Shown in pieces: positions 1 to 10,990 of a stretch of DNA of 64,000 bases. The position numbers and the translations under genes are program-made. The stretch is from Lepeophtheirus salmonis (taxonomy: Eukaryota; Arthropoda; Copepoda; Siphonostomatoida; Caligidae). Location: NCBI RefSeq assembly GCF_016086655.4, contig NC_052137.2, forward strand, positions 7,564,001 to 7,628,000, written 5' to 3'. The notes under the pieces are model-generated. The model was not told the origin of the DNA. It was given only the letters and a program-made list of their open reading frames with translations, and ran no database searches. The stretch's first letter is position 1. Each line of letters begins with the position of its first letter.

Positions 1-105
1 GTCCTCCGGGATAGTGGCAGGCACGTAGGTTGTAAAATGTTCATTTGCAACATGTTCCATTGTAACAGCCCAGATTATACACTCTCTAATCTTCTCTTAG
101 ATTCC
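1..105 (-). CDS. Possible partial coding end running off the left edge (doubtful)
   Basis: On the minus strand an open frame begins after a TAA near 103 and reads RECIIWAVTMEHVANEHF, then TTYVPATIPED up to the window edge. The composition is protein-like, but about 33 codons are too few to assign. It may be the start or an inner piece of a transposon frame or of a neighbouring gene. Confidence 0.2.
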
Positions 106-190
106 CATACCCGGTTATCCATTCCATCTTTCTGTTAATGGTATTTAGGTTTTTATAATCAATTTTTCCTATATAAATATCTGACTGATA

Positions 191-838
191 GTGGCTTTGA
201 GGCCTTGGTGCTTAGATAATGAGCACTGCAGGCCTGCCCTCAACATGTACCCAAATGGTGTAGTAAAGGGGCTTTGGATCAGTGCTGTAATGAATCGGAA
301 GTGGCTAAATAGAATTCAAAAGAACTCAAAAGACATATTCAAAAGAGTCTTAGAACAGAGGAGTTTGGCTTCTTTGATTGCTGGTGTCAAAAGTGGCCTC
401 TCCACTCACACAAAGCTCTTTGCGCCCACTTTTTGATCGCTCTCTAGACAGTCTGGTGTGAAACACCGAGATCTCTTACATTGGCCCTCATGGACTAAAA
501 GGGATTTGCTTGGTCTGTTTTCTTTAACTCCTACGGATACAATTTAGCCTTTTTTCAGAGTCCTTCTTCCGTTTCCAACATTTGAGACTTGATGAGGGCG
601 TAGACAGTCATCCTGGAGACACCCCAATTGCTTGGAGTTCGCCAATGGAAATTTGTCGATCACATTCAAGTGTCATTTTCTTAACCTGTACGTCAACTAG
701 ACAGGTCAAGTTTGTTTTTGTTTTGTAACTAATTGTTTATGTTTTAACATATCCGAATATAAATTAATTTCAATCACTCAACCTTCATTAACTATTGAAT
801 CACTAAGCGTTCAAATGTCAATGGACCCCCTGGTATTC
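191..838 (-). mobile_element. Tc1-like transposon remnant
   Basis: The 5' inverted end lies at 818-838 (ccccctggtat on the plus strand; TACCAGG-GGTCCATTGA on minus). After it come a conserved AT leader and a degraded transposase N-terminus. The left part (191-436) is the transposase C-terminal region on the minus strand, with a broken PFTTPFGYM where PLDY-FW is usual. The frame is broken several times. The same family recurs at 2435, 3371, 31613 and 59806. Confidence 0.75.
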
Positions 839-1309
839 AGAAAAATGATTGGGAGAAAGAAGATGAAACATCGATAGCTGACAAACAAACACACTGTATA
901 TTAAATTATGTTTATCTTAATACACTTCCATCAATCTTTCTTCACCATTTGTTTTTAATGTAATGTGTTCATACTATAATAATATTCTATAGTCGTAATA
1001 ATAAGAGCTCTTTGAATTATTATTTTTTTCTTTGTTTATGAACTATGAGTTGTAAGTTCTACTTACTTCATAGATTATCTTTCAATTCATGCACAAACTC
1101 TTTGCTTACTACGTGCTTAATGAAGTGTTTACAATGCCTAATAATACTCCTATCATTATTTAATGCATTTTCTTTTTATGGTCTTTTACATATTGTGTAC
1201 CTCATATCTAATCCTTTGGGGGAAAATAGGGCAATTGCCTTTTTTGAAATTGTTTTTTATTTAATCCAAAAGGAATTGAAGAATCGTGAAGAAGAGAGAA
1301 GTAAACTTA

Positions 1310-1432
1310 ATAGTGACGCCATAGACTATGAGTGGTTACGATTTTTGTCAAAATCTGCCCGGTACAATACATCAGATTGAACATTCTAGTGAGCCCGATT
1401 ACATGATGGTTTAACCTTGTATTTCTATTAAC
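1310..1432 (+). repeat. Interspersed repeat family C (ccttgtatttctattaac type)
   Basis: Contains atagactatgagtggttacg, attctagtgagcccgattac and atgatggtttaaccttgtat, ttctattaac. The same 3' end occurs at 15812-15905 and 32745-32940. Confidence 0.7.
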
Positions 1433-2139
1433 TATACTGTGCATTTAATATGTAAAAAAATCTTAGTCCACTACTTCCGTGGCACACTGGCTAAGGACCC
1501 TGCTGTACAGGTCAAACAGTGAAGTGAAGGAGAAAGCATTGATTATAAGTAGGGGACCACTATGGATAGCTTAAATAAATGTGCATGAATGCATGTTTTA
1601 AGGCATATTTAAGACACAACTAGAGCAAGAAATTGCATAAATGATTATCTTCAAGTGTACTTTGAATATATATGTCTAAAATAAACATCTCCTTCGTTTT
1701 CTAAAGGGAGGGAAAATAGCTAATTAAATTAAGAAAAAACATCTCTTTTTCTTCTTTGATTAATGGATTGCAGTTTATACAGTTCCTTGAATAATAGCAT
1801 TATCATCATCCAAGTCACACGAAGAGTGAGGGAGAGAAATGTAAAGATAAAAATTCATTTTCCCCGTTCATTTTTCGCAATGGTTTATTTTACATAATCA
1901 CATTACTTCTCTTCAGTATATGTTTGCAAAAGAAACATAGTAATTTATGATAATATAATATTATTTTTATTTTCTAAGGCTGTAATTGTTATTATTTTAT
2001 TCCCAATACATCATGTATATTAGAATTGTAACAAATATTACCATAGAGCGAGTAAATTAAAAGAATATTTTATTTTATCATTCAATGCTGTCATTATTAT
2101 TTAATTCATGAAGAGACAACATCTAAAATAATCATAAGT

Positions 2140-2340
2140 GTGTGTCGTTATGAGTGAGGATTTGTTGTGGAGTTATAAGTTACGGTCCTTTTTGGACTCT
2201 GAGTAGAATTGAGATATTAGATACGGATAGATGATGTACGTTTATTTCATTCCTCTCACGGATACTTGCAGATCATTTACAGCTGCATGACAGCTAAGAT
2301 GCTTTCCTTCCAAGTATTCTTCAAAGTGTCAGGATTATCA
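2140..2340 (+). repeat. Interspersed repeat family A (CGTCATGACAGCT type)
   Basis: Shares a tripartite pattern with other copies: gatttgttgtggagttataa, then actctgagtagaattgag, then gcatgacagctaagatgc with gtcaggatta. Other copies: 7610-7800, 7950-8165, 11205-11345, 61105-61330 (plus), and 11590-11705 and 33822-33965 (minus). Not coding. Confidence 0.7.
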
Positions 2341-2434
2341 AATTCATTTTTGTCCTATTTTATTTTTACATACCGGCTGGTCATATTTTCCGCAACTCTG
2401 ATTACAAAAGTACAAAATTTATATAATATACGTA

Positions 2435-2942
2435 CTATATCATATAAATTGGGCATGAGGGCTGTAGGGGGCCAAAAGTGTCAAAAAGAGTTCGAAAGAA
2501 CCCTTCAAAACTTATTCCAAAGAGTCTTTCCCCCAATTTTTTTATAGCTCTCTGGGTAGTCTGATGTGAACCTCCGATATCTCTGACTTGGGCCTCATTG
2601 ATTTGAATGGATTTGCCTGGGCTGTTTTCTTTATCTCCTCTGGGTCCAGTTGGGCCTTTTTGACAAAATCTTTCTTCCATTCCAACGTTTCAGACTTTCT
2701 GATGGCGTAGACAGTGGTCTGGAGACGCCCAACTGTTTGGAGTGCGCGAATGGAAATTCGTCCATCACGTTCAAGTGTAATTTTCTCAAACTTTACCTAA
2801 GTTAGAGAGCTCAGGTTGGTTTGGTTTTCTAGCTAATTGGTTTTGCTTTAATACCTCGAAATATGAATTCATTTCAATCACTCACCTTCATTTATTATTG
2901 AATTAGTCATTGTTCAGATTTCAATGGACCACACGGTGTATG
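2435..2942 (-). mobile_element. Tc1-like transposon remnant, 5' half
   Basis: The inverted end with GGTCCATTGAAATCTGAAC (minus) is at about 2917-2942. The minus-strand frame contains KSIQINEAQVRDIGG and TTQRAIKKLGERL, the transposase DNA-binding region. The catalytic half is missing. Confidence 0.75.
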
Positions 2943-3370
2943 GCTAAATGTCTATTTTTCAATCTATATTTCGGAAGTTGTAAGTTAAAATGTGAGCATT
3001 TTTTTTCTGTTAAACCCGTTAGATACAAACAACCGTAAATAAAAGTACTTTGTATTAATAATTATTAAAATAAATTATTATTTTCTTTTGGATATATTAC
3101 AGAAAAGTACATTCTAGAAAGCAAAAATATGTAGGACACGTAATCTACCTTTTGTATTTATATAAACATATATGCAATTATGGACAAGCCTTAAATATTA
3201 ATAATTATTATACTACTACTTCTTACTCTTGCAAATTTGCCTATTTTTCAATAAAAAAAGCTAAAATCCGTTACATTACGTATTATATTGCATCCATAGA
3301 GTTTACACAACATATATTTTACAATTACCTACTGGAACGTCATATTTTGTACAATACCGATTGTACATGG

Positions 3371-3905
3371 TATCTACCGAGTGATCCATTAAAATCTGAA
3401 CACTTTGAATTTTTAACTTCAACAAGATATAATTTATTACTAACAATAGTATTTCAACAAAATTAAATCTAGTAATAGATGTGTGTCTGAGCTCTCTTAA
3501 TCATGCAGGTAGCCGCCCTTAGGGGTAATAATGGCTTCCAGGTGGCAGAAGGCCTACTACCCGTTGAGAATGTAGTACTCTGTCATAGAGTCCTAGCACT
3601 GGCGGGCAATGGCTTTGAGGGTATTGGTGATGTGATGACAGACACTGCAAGCTTTCACCTCGACATACACCCAAAAGCTGTAGTAGAGGGGATTGGTATC
3701 AGTGCTGTAGGGGGAGGGGGGGCGGGCAAAAGTGTTCAAAAAGACTTATTCAAAAGAGTCTTGCAACAAATGAGATGGGGTTCTTTCCTTGCTGGGGTCA
3801 AGAGGGGCCTATCCATCCTTGCTAGGCTCTTTCCACACACTTTTGTGATGGTTTTCAATACAGTAAGCTGTGAAACTCCGATATCTCTAGCATGAGCCCA
3901 CATTT
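3371..3905 (-). mobile_element. Tc1-like transposon remnant, 3' half
   Basis: The inverted end taccgagtgatccattaaa is at 3371. The minus strand has the transposase C-terminal block (NPLYYSFWVYVE, followed by HHITNTLKAI) with internal stops. It is the same family as 59806-60437. Confidence 0.75.
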
Positions 3906-3914
3906 TTTATTAAT

Positions 3915-4290
3915 GTTTATCTCGTTGGCAATCAAAACGGTACTCACATGACGGTCGTACTGAAATATTTCCATTGTCGTATCCCCATTCTTGATAATTG
4001 GGATTTCAGAGTGTGGTGCATCTTTGGCATCAAAGTTACCACAATGGAAACACAAAACCAAAATAATGTGTGATTAGCTGTTACAGAATCAAATCAATAA
4101 ACACTATTCCCCCGTCTGACTAGCTTTTTCACCTTATTCGAAGAAAAACTGTAAAATATATTGGCTTTCCTCTTTGCACGTGTACATCTTTGACGGCCCA
4201 TCAAACAAACCTGATTCAAACAATCACAAAACTGTCTAAGAAGCTTTTTTAGTACAAAATATTATCTTTTCAACTTCATCTAGTGTATCT
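3915..4290 (-). mobile_element. mariner-type transposase N-terminal remnant
   Basis: The minus-strand frame shows NFDAKDAPHSEIPII and EIFQYDRHVSTVLIANEINI, matching the mariner second helix-turn-helix (FD-KD--R-GRP, then V---S-R-IA-EL-I). It is broken by stops and lacks the catalytic part. A second copy of the same region is at 35575-35930. Confidence 0.75.
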
Positions 4291-4299
4291 AGTATTTGA

Positions 4300-4660
4300 T
4301 CTCTTCCCGATTTTTCTGTTTGTTCACTGGTAAAGATTTTTTTATGGGATTGAGCCACTTTATGGCCTTAATGTGTTTCTTCTTGAGCCACTCATTTGTT
4401 GCATTGAACGTATGTTTTTGGGCCATTGTCGTGCTAGAAGACCCATCACGTTACCCATTTTCAGTGCCCTGTCCTGAAGAAAGAAAGTTGTTGGCCAAGA
4501 TTTCCAGTGTAAATATCAACATCCATCCTCTCTTTCCAAGTAATGAAGTCGTCCTTTCCCCTAAGCAGAAAAACATCCCCAATACATACTACATACGGTA
4601 GGAATGGGTTCCTTGAGGTTAATCTCATCATTTTTCTTCGTCCAAACACTTTTTTTGCTG
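4300..4660 (-). mobile_element. Tc1-like transposase remnant of a second type
   Basis: Minus-strand frames with GKDDFITWKERMDVDIYT, then HDNGPKTYVQ and the shifted AQEETH-GHKVAQ, correspond to the Tc1 catalytic core (W-CF, Y---L---L, QDNDPKH, N-W---K-IK---WP-QSPDLNPIE). Several stops and frameshifts. It resembles the Tc1 types common in fish, which may reflect shared or transferred elements (inference). Confidence 0.65.
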
Positions 4661-4904
4661 GTCATATAATGTCTCACACTGTGAAAATAAAAATAGAATA
4701 TAAATTATAGAACCTTCTTTTATTTGTCTATGGGTAAACATAATATTGGCAAGGTATCAAAAAATTATTTTCTCCAATGTACCTTTCGGCTCCCAAAGTT
4801 TTGCTATTAACTTGCATTCTTGATATTAAAAGTGCAAAACAATATTAGTTATAAGTTGTAATGATTGATTTATAAAATAAATGTTTTAGACATTATTTTT
4901 TACA

Positions 4905-4975
4905 GATCCCTCATGTAAGACATTTATATTGAAAATTGGGTTAAAATATTTCAAAACTTAAAAAATTCTTAAAAT
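4905..4975 (+). repeat. Short repeat pair member (with 6015-6085)
   Basis: Shares agatccctcatgtaagacat, ttatattgaaaattgg with aagatcccttatgtaagaca, tttactttgaaatttgg at 6015. Origin unknown. Confidence 0.6.
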
Positions 4976-6014
4976 TAAGTAAATTTTGTTTTTTAGAAGG
5001 ATGTAACAGTGCTTTCTAAGGGAAGCAAAATGTCAGTTGACACTTTGCAAAATATTCCTTCATCAAGTTGTTTCGATAGCTTCTTCTTAGCTGCAATACT
5101 ATGACAGTCTCATCCATAGTGTCATGTCGACAGGTAATAAGCTCACTTCCATAGCTATCATATTGTGTTGTTGTTGTTTTTTTTTGCTTGTGTTTTTTAA
5201 ACAATAGGCTGAGTTCCTTTTAACATGCAGATTTTGCTCAAGTAACTTTCTTGAGTTAATACTAGGGGTAGTCTCTGGATCTGCCTTGAATTATTAGGCG
5301 TTACCAAACAGACAAACTTTGGGTAAAGGATATAAAAGGTAACTATCTCGGAAATCCTCTATGTTACTCACTGATTTCATGAGCACGCTCACACATAGTT
5401 ACTCAATACATATATGTGCTCTCCTCATGAATGAAAGAATAATTATAATATGCTGGCGGGGGGAGGGGGGGGGGAGAATATGACGTTATGACTGATGAAC
5501 CATGTATCATGAACTATATACGCTCGATGCTACACGCCTGCAAAATTTCATAAATATGACTATATTTTTATTGCTTAGACAAACATATGTAATGTGATAT
5601 ACGTCAGGAAGCACACTATACAATGGACCCTGTATACTGACTCAATACAAATGAAAAATATGTATATAGTATATTTTCGACCATTGATACATTATTTTTT
5701 ACTTGTTTGATGGCTCTTAATTTGAATCTATGTTATTTTTTATTCGACTTTTTCACAAAAGTTAGGAATAGTTAGTGTTTTTTTGTAAAAGAACAGATGG
5801 TTCCACTCAATACAGTCGAACTGTATCATGGTCACATGTTCCTGTAAGGCAACGTTCCTTTATAATTAAAAGAACCAAGAATTGATGCAATTATTTATAC
5901 CCAGAAGTGGAAGTTTTTATTTTATTTTTTAATTTAGATAGTAAAGCATTATCCCATTAACATGAAATATATGACAAATTGCAATAAGAAGGTCTTCTTT
6001 TGTTTAACCCTTAT

Positions 6015-6085
6015 TCAAGAGTTTGAATAAGATCCCTTATGTAAGACATTTACTTTGAAATTTGGACTAATATATGTCAAAACTA
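6015..6085 (+). repeat. Short repeat pair member (with 4905-4975)
   Basis: The second copy of the pair, same direction, about 1.1 kb apart, diverged at about one base in six. Confidence 0.6.
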
Positions 6086-6582
6086 GAATACAATTATCAC
6101 GATTGGAATTCATAATGTGGTAACTGCAGTTTGTGCACAAATTTACTATTAGTATAAATAAAAATGTTGCATTTTTCTATTTTGTTTACAACAAAAGACA
6201 TTAAATATTATTGTTTATCTTATGCATACTGCACTTGAAACGTTGCAACTCCAAGGTTGGAGACAAGAGATAACAATAATAAATTATCAAAAGTAAATAT
6301 TTATTTTTTATAGGGAACATACCTATTTTCCAATTTATGGCAGAATATTGCGAACCTAAATTTTTATTTAAGAGTCATGTGACATGTTTCTAGTTACTTG
6401 TAGTTATCTTTTGTAACCATAAATCTTCAAACTTTTCTGGATTAATTAATTATATTATAATGTGATATACCGGTTGAGGACTCAAAATTGAAAATCCTCT
6501 TCGAGGCCGTTTAGCCTCAGCTCTAAAAGTCTGATATTTTTTTACTTGATCCTAGTCGAAAAAACTGTCAAATAGCTACCAT

Positions 6583-7224
6583 TTGATGTTTGTTTTGTTC
6601 TTGTGCGATCAAAAATGTCAGAGCAACAAGCAAAATGGCAAAAGGTGCACGATCTCTTCAGAGCACAAAATCTTTACAGTGGACGCTGTTCTGAACAGGA
6701 GAAATTTTTACTTCTGGACTGAAATCGAGGGAATCTTCAATACCAAGCATCCAGCTCAGGTAATGGTTCTCGACATCATGGCATCCAACGGGAGCAAGAT
6801 ATCTCCCAACTTCTTCTAGGCCAAAGAGAAAGTCAACACGGACGTCTACTACAATGATATCAGGTAGCATGTCTTGCCATGGTTGAAGAGCACGCTCCCC
6901 GGGGACAACTATGTGCTTACCTAAGACTGTGCCCGTGACACACGTCCTTGAAGTGCAGTATTTCTACAGGAGAATATGGCTGTCTTCTAGCCGGCAAACT
7001 TCGAGCCTTCGTCCTCAGCTGACGTGAACCCCCTGTACTTTGCTGTTCAGAATATCTTGGAGGGCAAGACGAACAAGACTTCCCACCCGAATGTAGATAT
7101 CCTGGAGGCCGTGATCACGGAGGAGTGGAACAACTTGGGTTCGAACTTTATAAAGTCCTGCTGGTCTTCTGTTCATACCCGTATTGAAGCCATCGTTCCG
7201 AATGGAAGGGGACTTATTATTTAA
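6583..7224 (+). mobile_element. Tc1-like transposase remnant
   Basis: Plus strand: KIFTVDAVLNRRNFYFW and HPAQVMVLDIMASNGSK (catalytic core), then after a stop VNTDVYYNDIR, and after further breaks SADVNPLYFAVQNILEGKTN and EAVITEEWNNLGSNFI. The order is that of an intact transposase; the frame is broken at about four sites. Confidence 0.85.
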
Positions 7225-7609
7225 AAAGTATAGAAAAATGTCCAATTACCAACTTTGGCTTCAAAAATGAGCCATAAAAATATGTAGGAGTGAGAACGGG
7301 CTTGAAGATTTACTAATTTTTGAGTCCTTATGTAATGTTTATCTGTCTGGTGGTTTGTAGAAGACTCATTTTTGAGTTGAGGCTTAATATTATAGAACTT
7401 TGTGATCTATGAAATAACTACTGGTGTACATAATATAACACGCAACCCCTCAGTGTTACTCTCTGTCTTTTATGAGCAAACGCACTATTTATTACTTTAT
7501 ACTTATTTGTTCTGTCTTCAATAATTAATTATAGATTAATGTATCCCGTAATGTCCCTGTCAGAGCTATTGCCTAACTTGAAGTTTGTGTACTTATGAAT
7601 AATAGAGAG

Positions 7610-7800
7610 AACCGCTGAGAAGTTATTGGGAGTTATGAGGGTGAGACCTTGTTGGAATCAGAGTAGAATTGAAGATCAAAAACGGAGTAACTCCTGCTTA
7701 TTTCCTTAGCTGATACCGAGAGGGGTTTGTGTTAATTTCCATCAAATTGCTGCTCGTTGCTAATTTAATAAAACGTCATGACAGTTATGCCTAATGATGG
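7610..7800 (+). repeat. Family A copy
   Basis: Contains ggaatcagagtagaattgaa and aataaaacgtcatgacagtt; about 70 per cent like its neighbour at 7950 by eye. Confidence 0.7.
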
Positions 7801-7949
7801 AAATCGGGTGTATTGTTTAGCTTGCTTTTTTTTGGTAAACCTAAGAGTGAATTTCCTTCCCAAAGCTGTTCTCATTATTATTTAATTACTGACAAAGGAA
7901 CTTAAATTACAGCTACATACAATTATATACAAAACGGATTGAACATTTC

Positions 7950-8165
7950 CATGGCTCATAAAATATGGAGAGTCGCAACAATGGATTTGTTGCAGAGTTA
8001 TTGGACACCTTGTTTTACTCAGAGTAAAATTGAGGATCAACATTGTTGTAGTTCTTGCCTATTTCCTTCACCCCCACCGCCCTTGTCACAGCTGCTTGTA
8101 GATTATGTAATAAAACGTCATGACAGCTAAGTTTCTCTCCTCCAAAATATTATTTAATTGTCAAA
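7950..8165 (+). repeat. Family A copy
   Basis: Contains gatttgttgcagagttattg, actcagagtaaaattgagga and aataaaacgtcatgacagct. Two copies within 350 bases of each other in the same direction. Confidence 0.7.
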
Positions 8166-8705
8166 GGTCCTATACCAGGATTTTTATCAACTGGATCTCC
8201 ACAAATGATCTACTTGTTTGTATATATGATTTTTATCGACCCTGCTCTGGTATAGTAAACTAAGCAGTCCTTATTCTTGAGAGAAGAGAATATCACGTCT
8301 GCACTTATTGAACTTCTCATGGCGCAGTCGCTTTGAACTTTAACCTCTCCATAATTCACAAAGTCCACGAAGTGGTATGGTACACTCAAAGGTGGCCTTA
8401 CATCATGGATAAAGGCTCAAGACAGTTTCATTTTTGAGATCTGATGGAGCGATCATCAAACCACAGACGCGAATATAGCTTCGATTCTATCCTATCAAAC
8501 GTAGATACAAAGGATCTGCTCTCCTATCAAACCCAACGTTTATTCCTGGATAACCGATCCTCAGTTAAAGAACGGGGAGTTCCGAAGGATAAAACAGTTG
8601 CAGCGTGTAAAGGGAAGACATGTTTTTTTTTACATGCACAAAATGCTACTTATTAGCTTCTCTTCAACATTCTAGAAACTGTCAGGGTTACCATGTTAAT
8701 GTTAC

Positions 8706-8770
8706 TTATATACGAAAAATGCTTCTCAAAACACTATATACGAAAAATGCTTCTCAAAACACTATATACG
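8706..8770. repeat. Tandem repeat, 28-bp unit, about 2.3 copies
   Basis: The unit tatacgaaaaatgcttctca plus aaacacta is repeated exactly, beginning about 8708, with a partial third copy ending at 8770. Confidence 0.85.
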
Positions 8771-9548
8771 ATGTTGCCATCATATTCTTTTTGATATCAT
8801 TTTAGACCTATTTTTATATTCACTTGGAAGGGCTCTTTTTCAAATCTGTATCTATTACAATAGATACTCATGTAATTTTATCTGATAAAATTTATTTTTA
8901 TAATAATTTATTAATGAATAACTTCATAGAACTACCTTTTAGTAAGACCTTTATACCTTTTATGAATATGTTTTCTGCCATATTTTCCTTTTAGAAAGAA
9001 AGAAAAAAAACGTGCTCCAAAAGCCTAATGAAAATGAATGTTATTTGAAGTCTAAAAAAAGTTCATTTTTCATTACTAATAACCTTGTTATTTTCATTTT
9101 TTTTTTTAAATAGAAATGGGCTACTTTTTCTTGCTTTCACTCTCATTACACACACACAAATACATTCCCCTCTAAAGTGGCGAGAGAAAGAGAAAGAAAC
9201 TGATTCCCCCAGTAAGGCCTTTTTGATTCCTTGAGGATAAAATTTGTACATAAACAAAGACTGACTAGAATATAATTCTAAATTCATTATAGAAATTAAT
9301 TAAAAAGTTTGTCAATCTGTTTAGAAAAAGGTTTATGAAACTCTTACTTATATCAATAGTGGACTCTGAAAATTTGTATGTCCGAGTTTTCCGCCAGTAA
9401 GGACAAGTAAAGGACTTTAGGGAAAGAGCAGTCAAGGGAAAAATAAACAATTCAAACTAAAAACAAGGAAGACGATGTTCCTAACACGGACCTATAATAT
9501 CGTGTTATTGTTGTAACGTAGTTGCCCTTAATCTTCTTTTTTCTCTAG

Positions 9549-9780
9549 GGGGAGACGGCTTGTTCAAACTGGCTGCGTGCCTGGAGGAACATGTGGCAGC
9601 TTCTAATTTTAAGCCAATCCGAATTGAGAACTACTAAATCCTATCTTCCTTGCCTTGAGTGTCCACTCTTTTCCTAGCGTTCTTTGGGGACAAGGGCTTC
9701 TTCGAAAAGGGCACTATGAAGGTCAATTCTGCTGGTCAACAATTGTTTGAACAGAATGGTGTTATTGAAATGACTTAAAT
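9549..9780 (+). pseudogene. Broken coding-like fragment, unidentified
   Basis: Plus strand: GDGLFKLAACLEEHVAASNF and KPIRIENY, a stop, then after a gap FGDKGFFEKGTMKVNSAGQQ, LFEQNGVIEMT and a stop. Protein-like composition and a frame change suggest a decayed coding piece or processed copy. I do not recognise the family. Confidence 0.35.
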
Positions 9781-10876
9781 CAGATGTTTGGAAGTCTTCT
9801 CATATATAAAGCATTAAAAAATATGCGAACAATACGAAATTACTTTTAATAAAATCATTTTTTCTTCTCTCTTTCTATATTTATCTCCTTCTATCTCTTT
9901 CTACATCCCTTTTGCTGTAGTTTCTTCTACCTTCATTCCTTGTTTCCATTCCTTCTATTCAACCCTGCAGCATGGGCACCCTCTGCTTGTATATACATAT
10001 ATATATAATAAACCTATTTATATAAGTCACTATATATAATTGTCTTGATAATTTTTTGGGGCTAAGCCCCCAAATGATGAAAGCAAGAAACGACCATGCT
10101 CGCCAATAAGTTTGAATTTTCAAAATATGGAGAAACGAACCCTTATACCGAGTGGCAAAACAAAGACGACGTGATAAATATGTGTACAAAGCAATAATCG
10201 TGACGATCCTTTTTTTTCGTTAAAAACGTCGTAAGAAATGGAGTTCTTTTGTAAAAATCAAATTGTCCGCCAGAGGCGTGTACGCCTAACGTTGATAAAT
10301 AATATTCTAAGTGATGGCGTATTAACAAGTTCAAATCCCCAGTGGTATATGACTTGTAAATACATAATAAATCCATTATTATAATGGATCAAAATGAAAT
10401 TATAGCATCAATTAAAATAACTGATGTTATGATTAAATAAAGCATTATGAGATGTAGAAATTGTACAATCTCCTTACACAAGTTTTATCCTAGATAAGTC
10501 CCAACTTGTACACAACAGCTACATTCATAGGCTTGACAAAAGTTTTAAACGTCACATAGTTATTTTATTGCCATTGTTTTGTGAGTTATAACCGTTTTTT
10601 ATGAGGTGGACAACCATTTATCTACAGAGCAAGGGGTATTAAGGCTCTGAGACACGTGATACCATGGTATGTGTGTAGGTAGAAGTGATAAATAAGAAAA
10701 TGACTTTTATTTTCACTTTTTTATCTATCTAAAATATATAGGAAATATAAAGTATGACCCGAATATGAAAATAGACAGACTTGGTATTTGATTTATGCTT
10801 CTACAAAATATAGATTTATTCAAGATTTTTATAAATATCGAAGTTTCTATAATGTATTTATTTCTATCATTTGCAG

Positions 10877-10990
10877 GTCAAAACCATTTCTAAAAATGCA
10901 GTGCTCTTTTACAACACGGGATCCATTACAAATAAGGACTTTGTAGCACTTGAAATATGGGACGGAGTACCACGACTTCTCCTTAATCAG
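10877..10990 (+). CDS. CSPG4: CSPG4-like exon: part of laminin-G domain
   Basis: A 38-codon phase-0 exon between a ttgcag acceptor and a gtaatt donor. It encodes a laminin-G strand pattern (NAVLFYNTGSITNKDFVALEIWD, of which LFYN and DFVALEI are the family-like strands) ending LLLNQ. This continues naturally into GNGPIELSSG at 18472, as expected in the middle of a laminin-G domain. It is the most upstream exon I can recognise; the preceding exons must lie before or outside this window. It is too short to stand out as an open reading frame, so it rests on domain fit and splice signals. Confidence 0.85.

Larger units (their letters stand above)
7225..10876. other. Gene-free stretch upstream of the laminin-G exon
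   Basis: Holds two family A repeats, the 28-bp tandem repeat and the broken fragment at 9549. I looked for the missing N-terminal exons of the proteoglycan (signal peptide, first laminin-G) here and in 1-7224 and saw none. A 70-codon frame at 8444-8656 is not recognisable. Confidence 0.6.

Noticed and set aside
1045..1380. 111-codon plus-strand frame
   Set aside because: It overlaps a family C repeat at its 3' end and has no recognisable domain; likely chance.
3152..3466. 104-codon plus-strand frame rich in Tyr, Ile and Asn
   Set aside because: Low-complexity AT-driven composition that runs into a transposon end; no support.
5450..5475. G-rich run (gggggaggggggggggag) as a possible regulatory G-quadruplex
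   Set aside because: An isolated low-complexity run far from any gene start; no further support.
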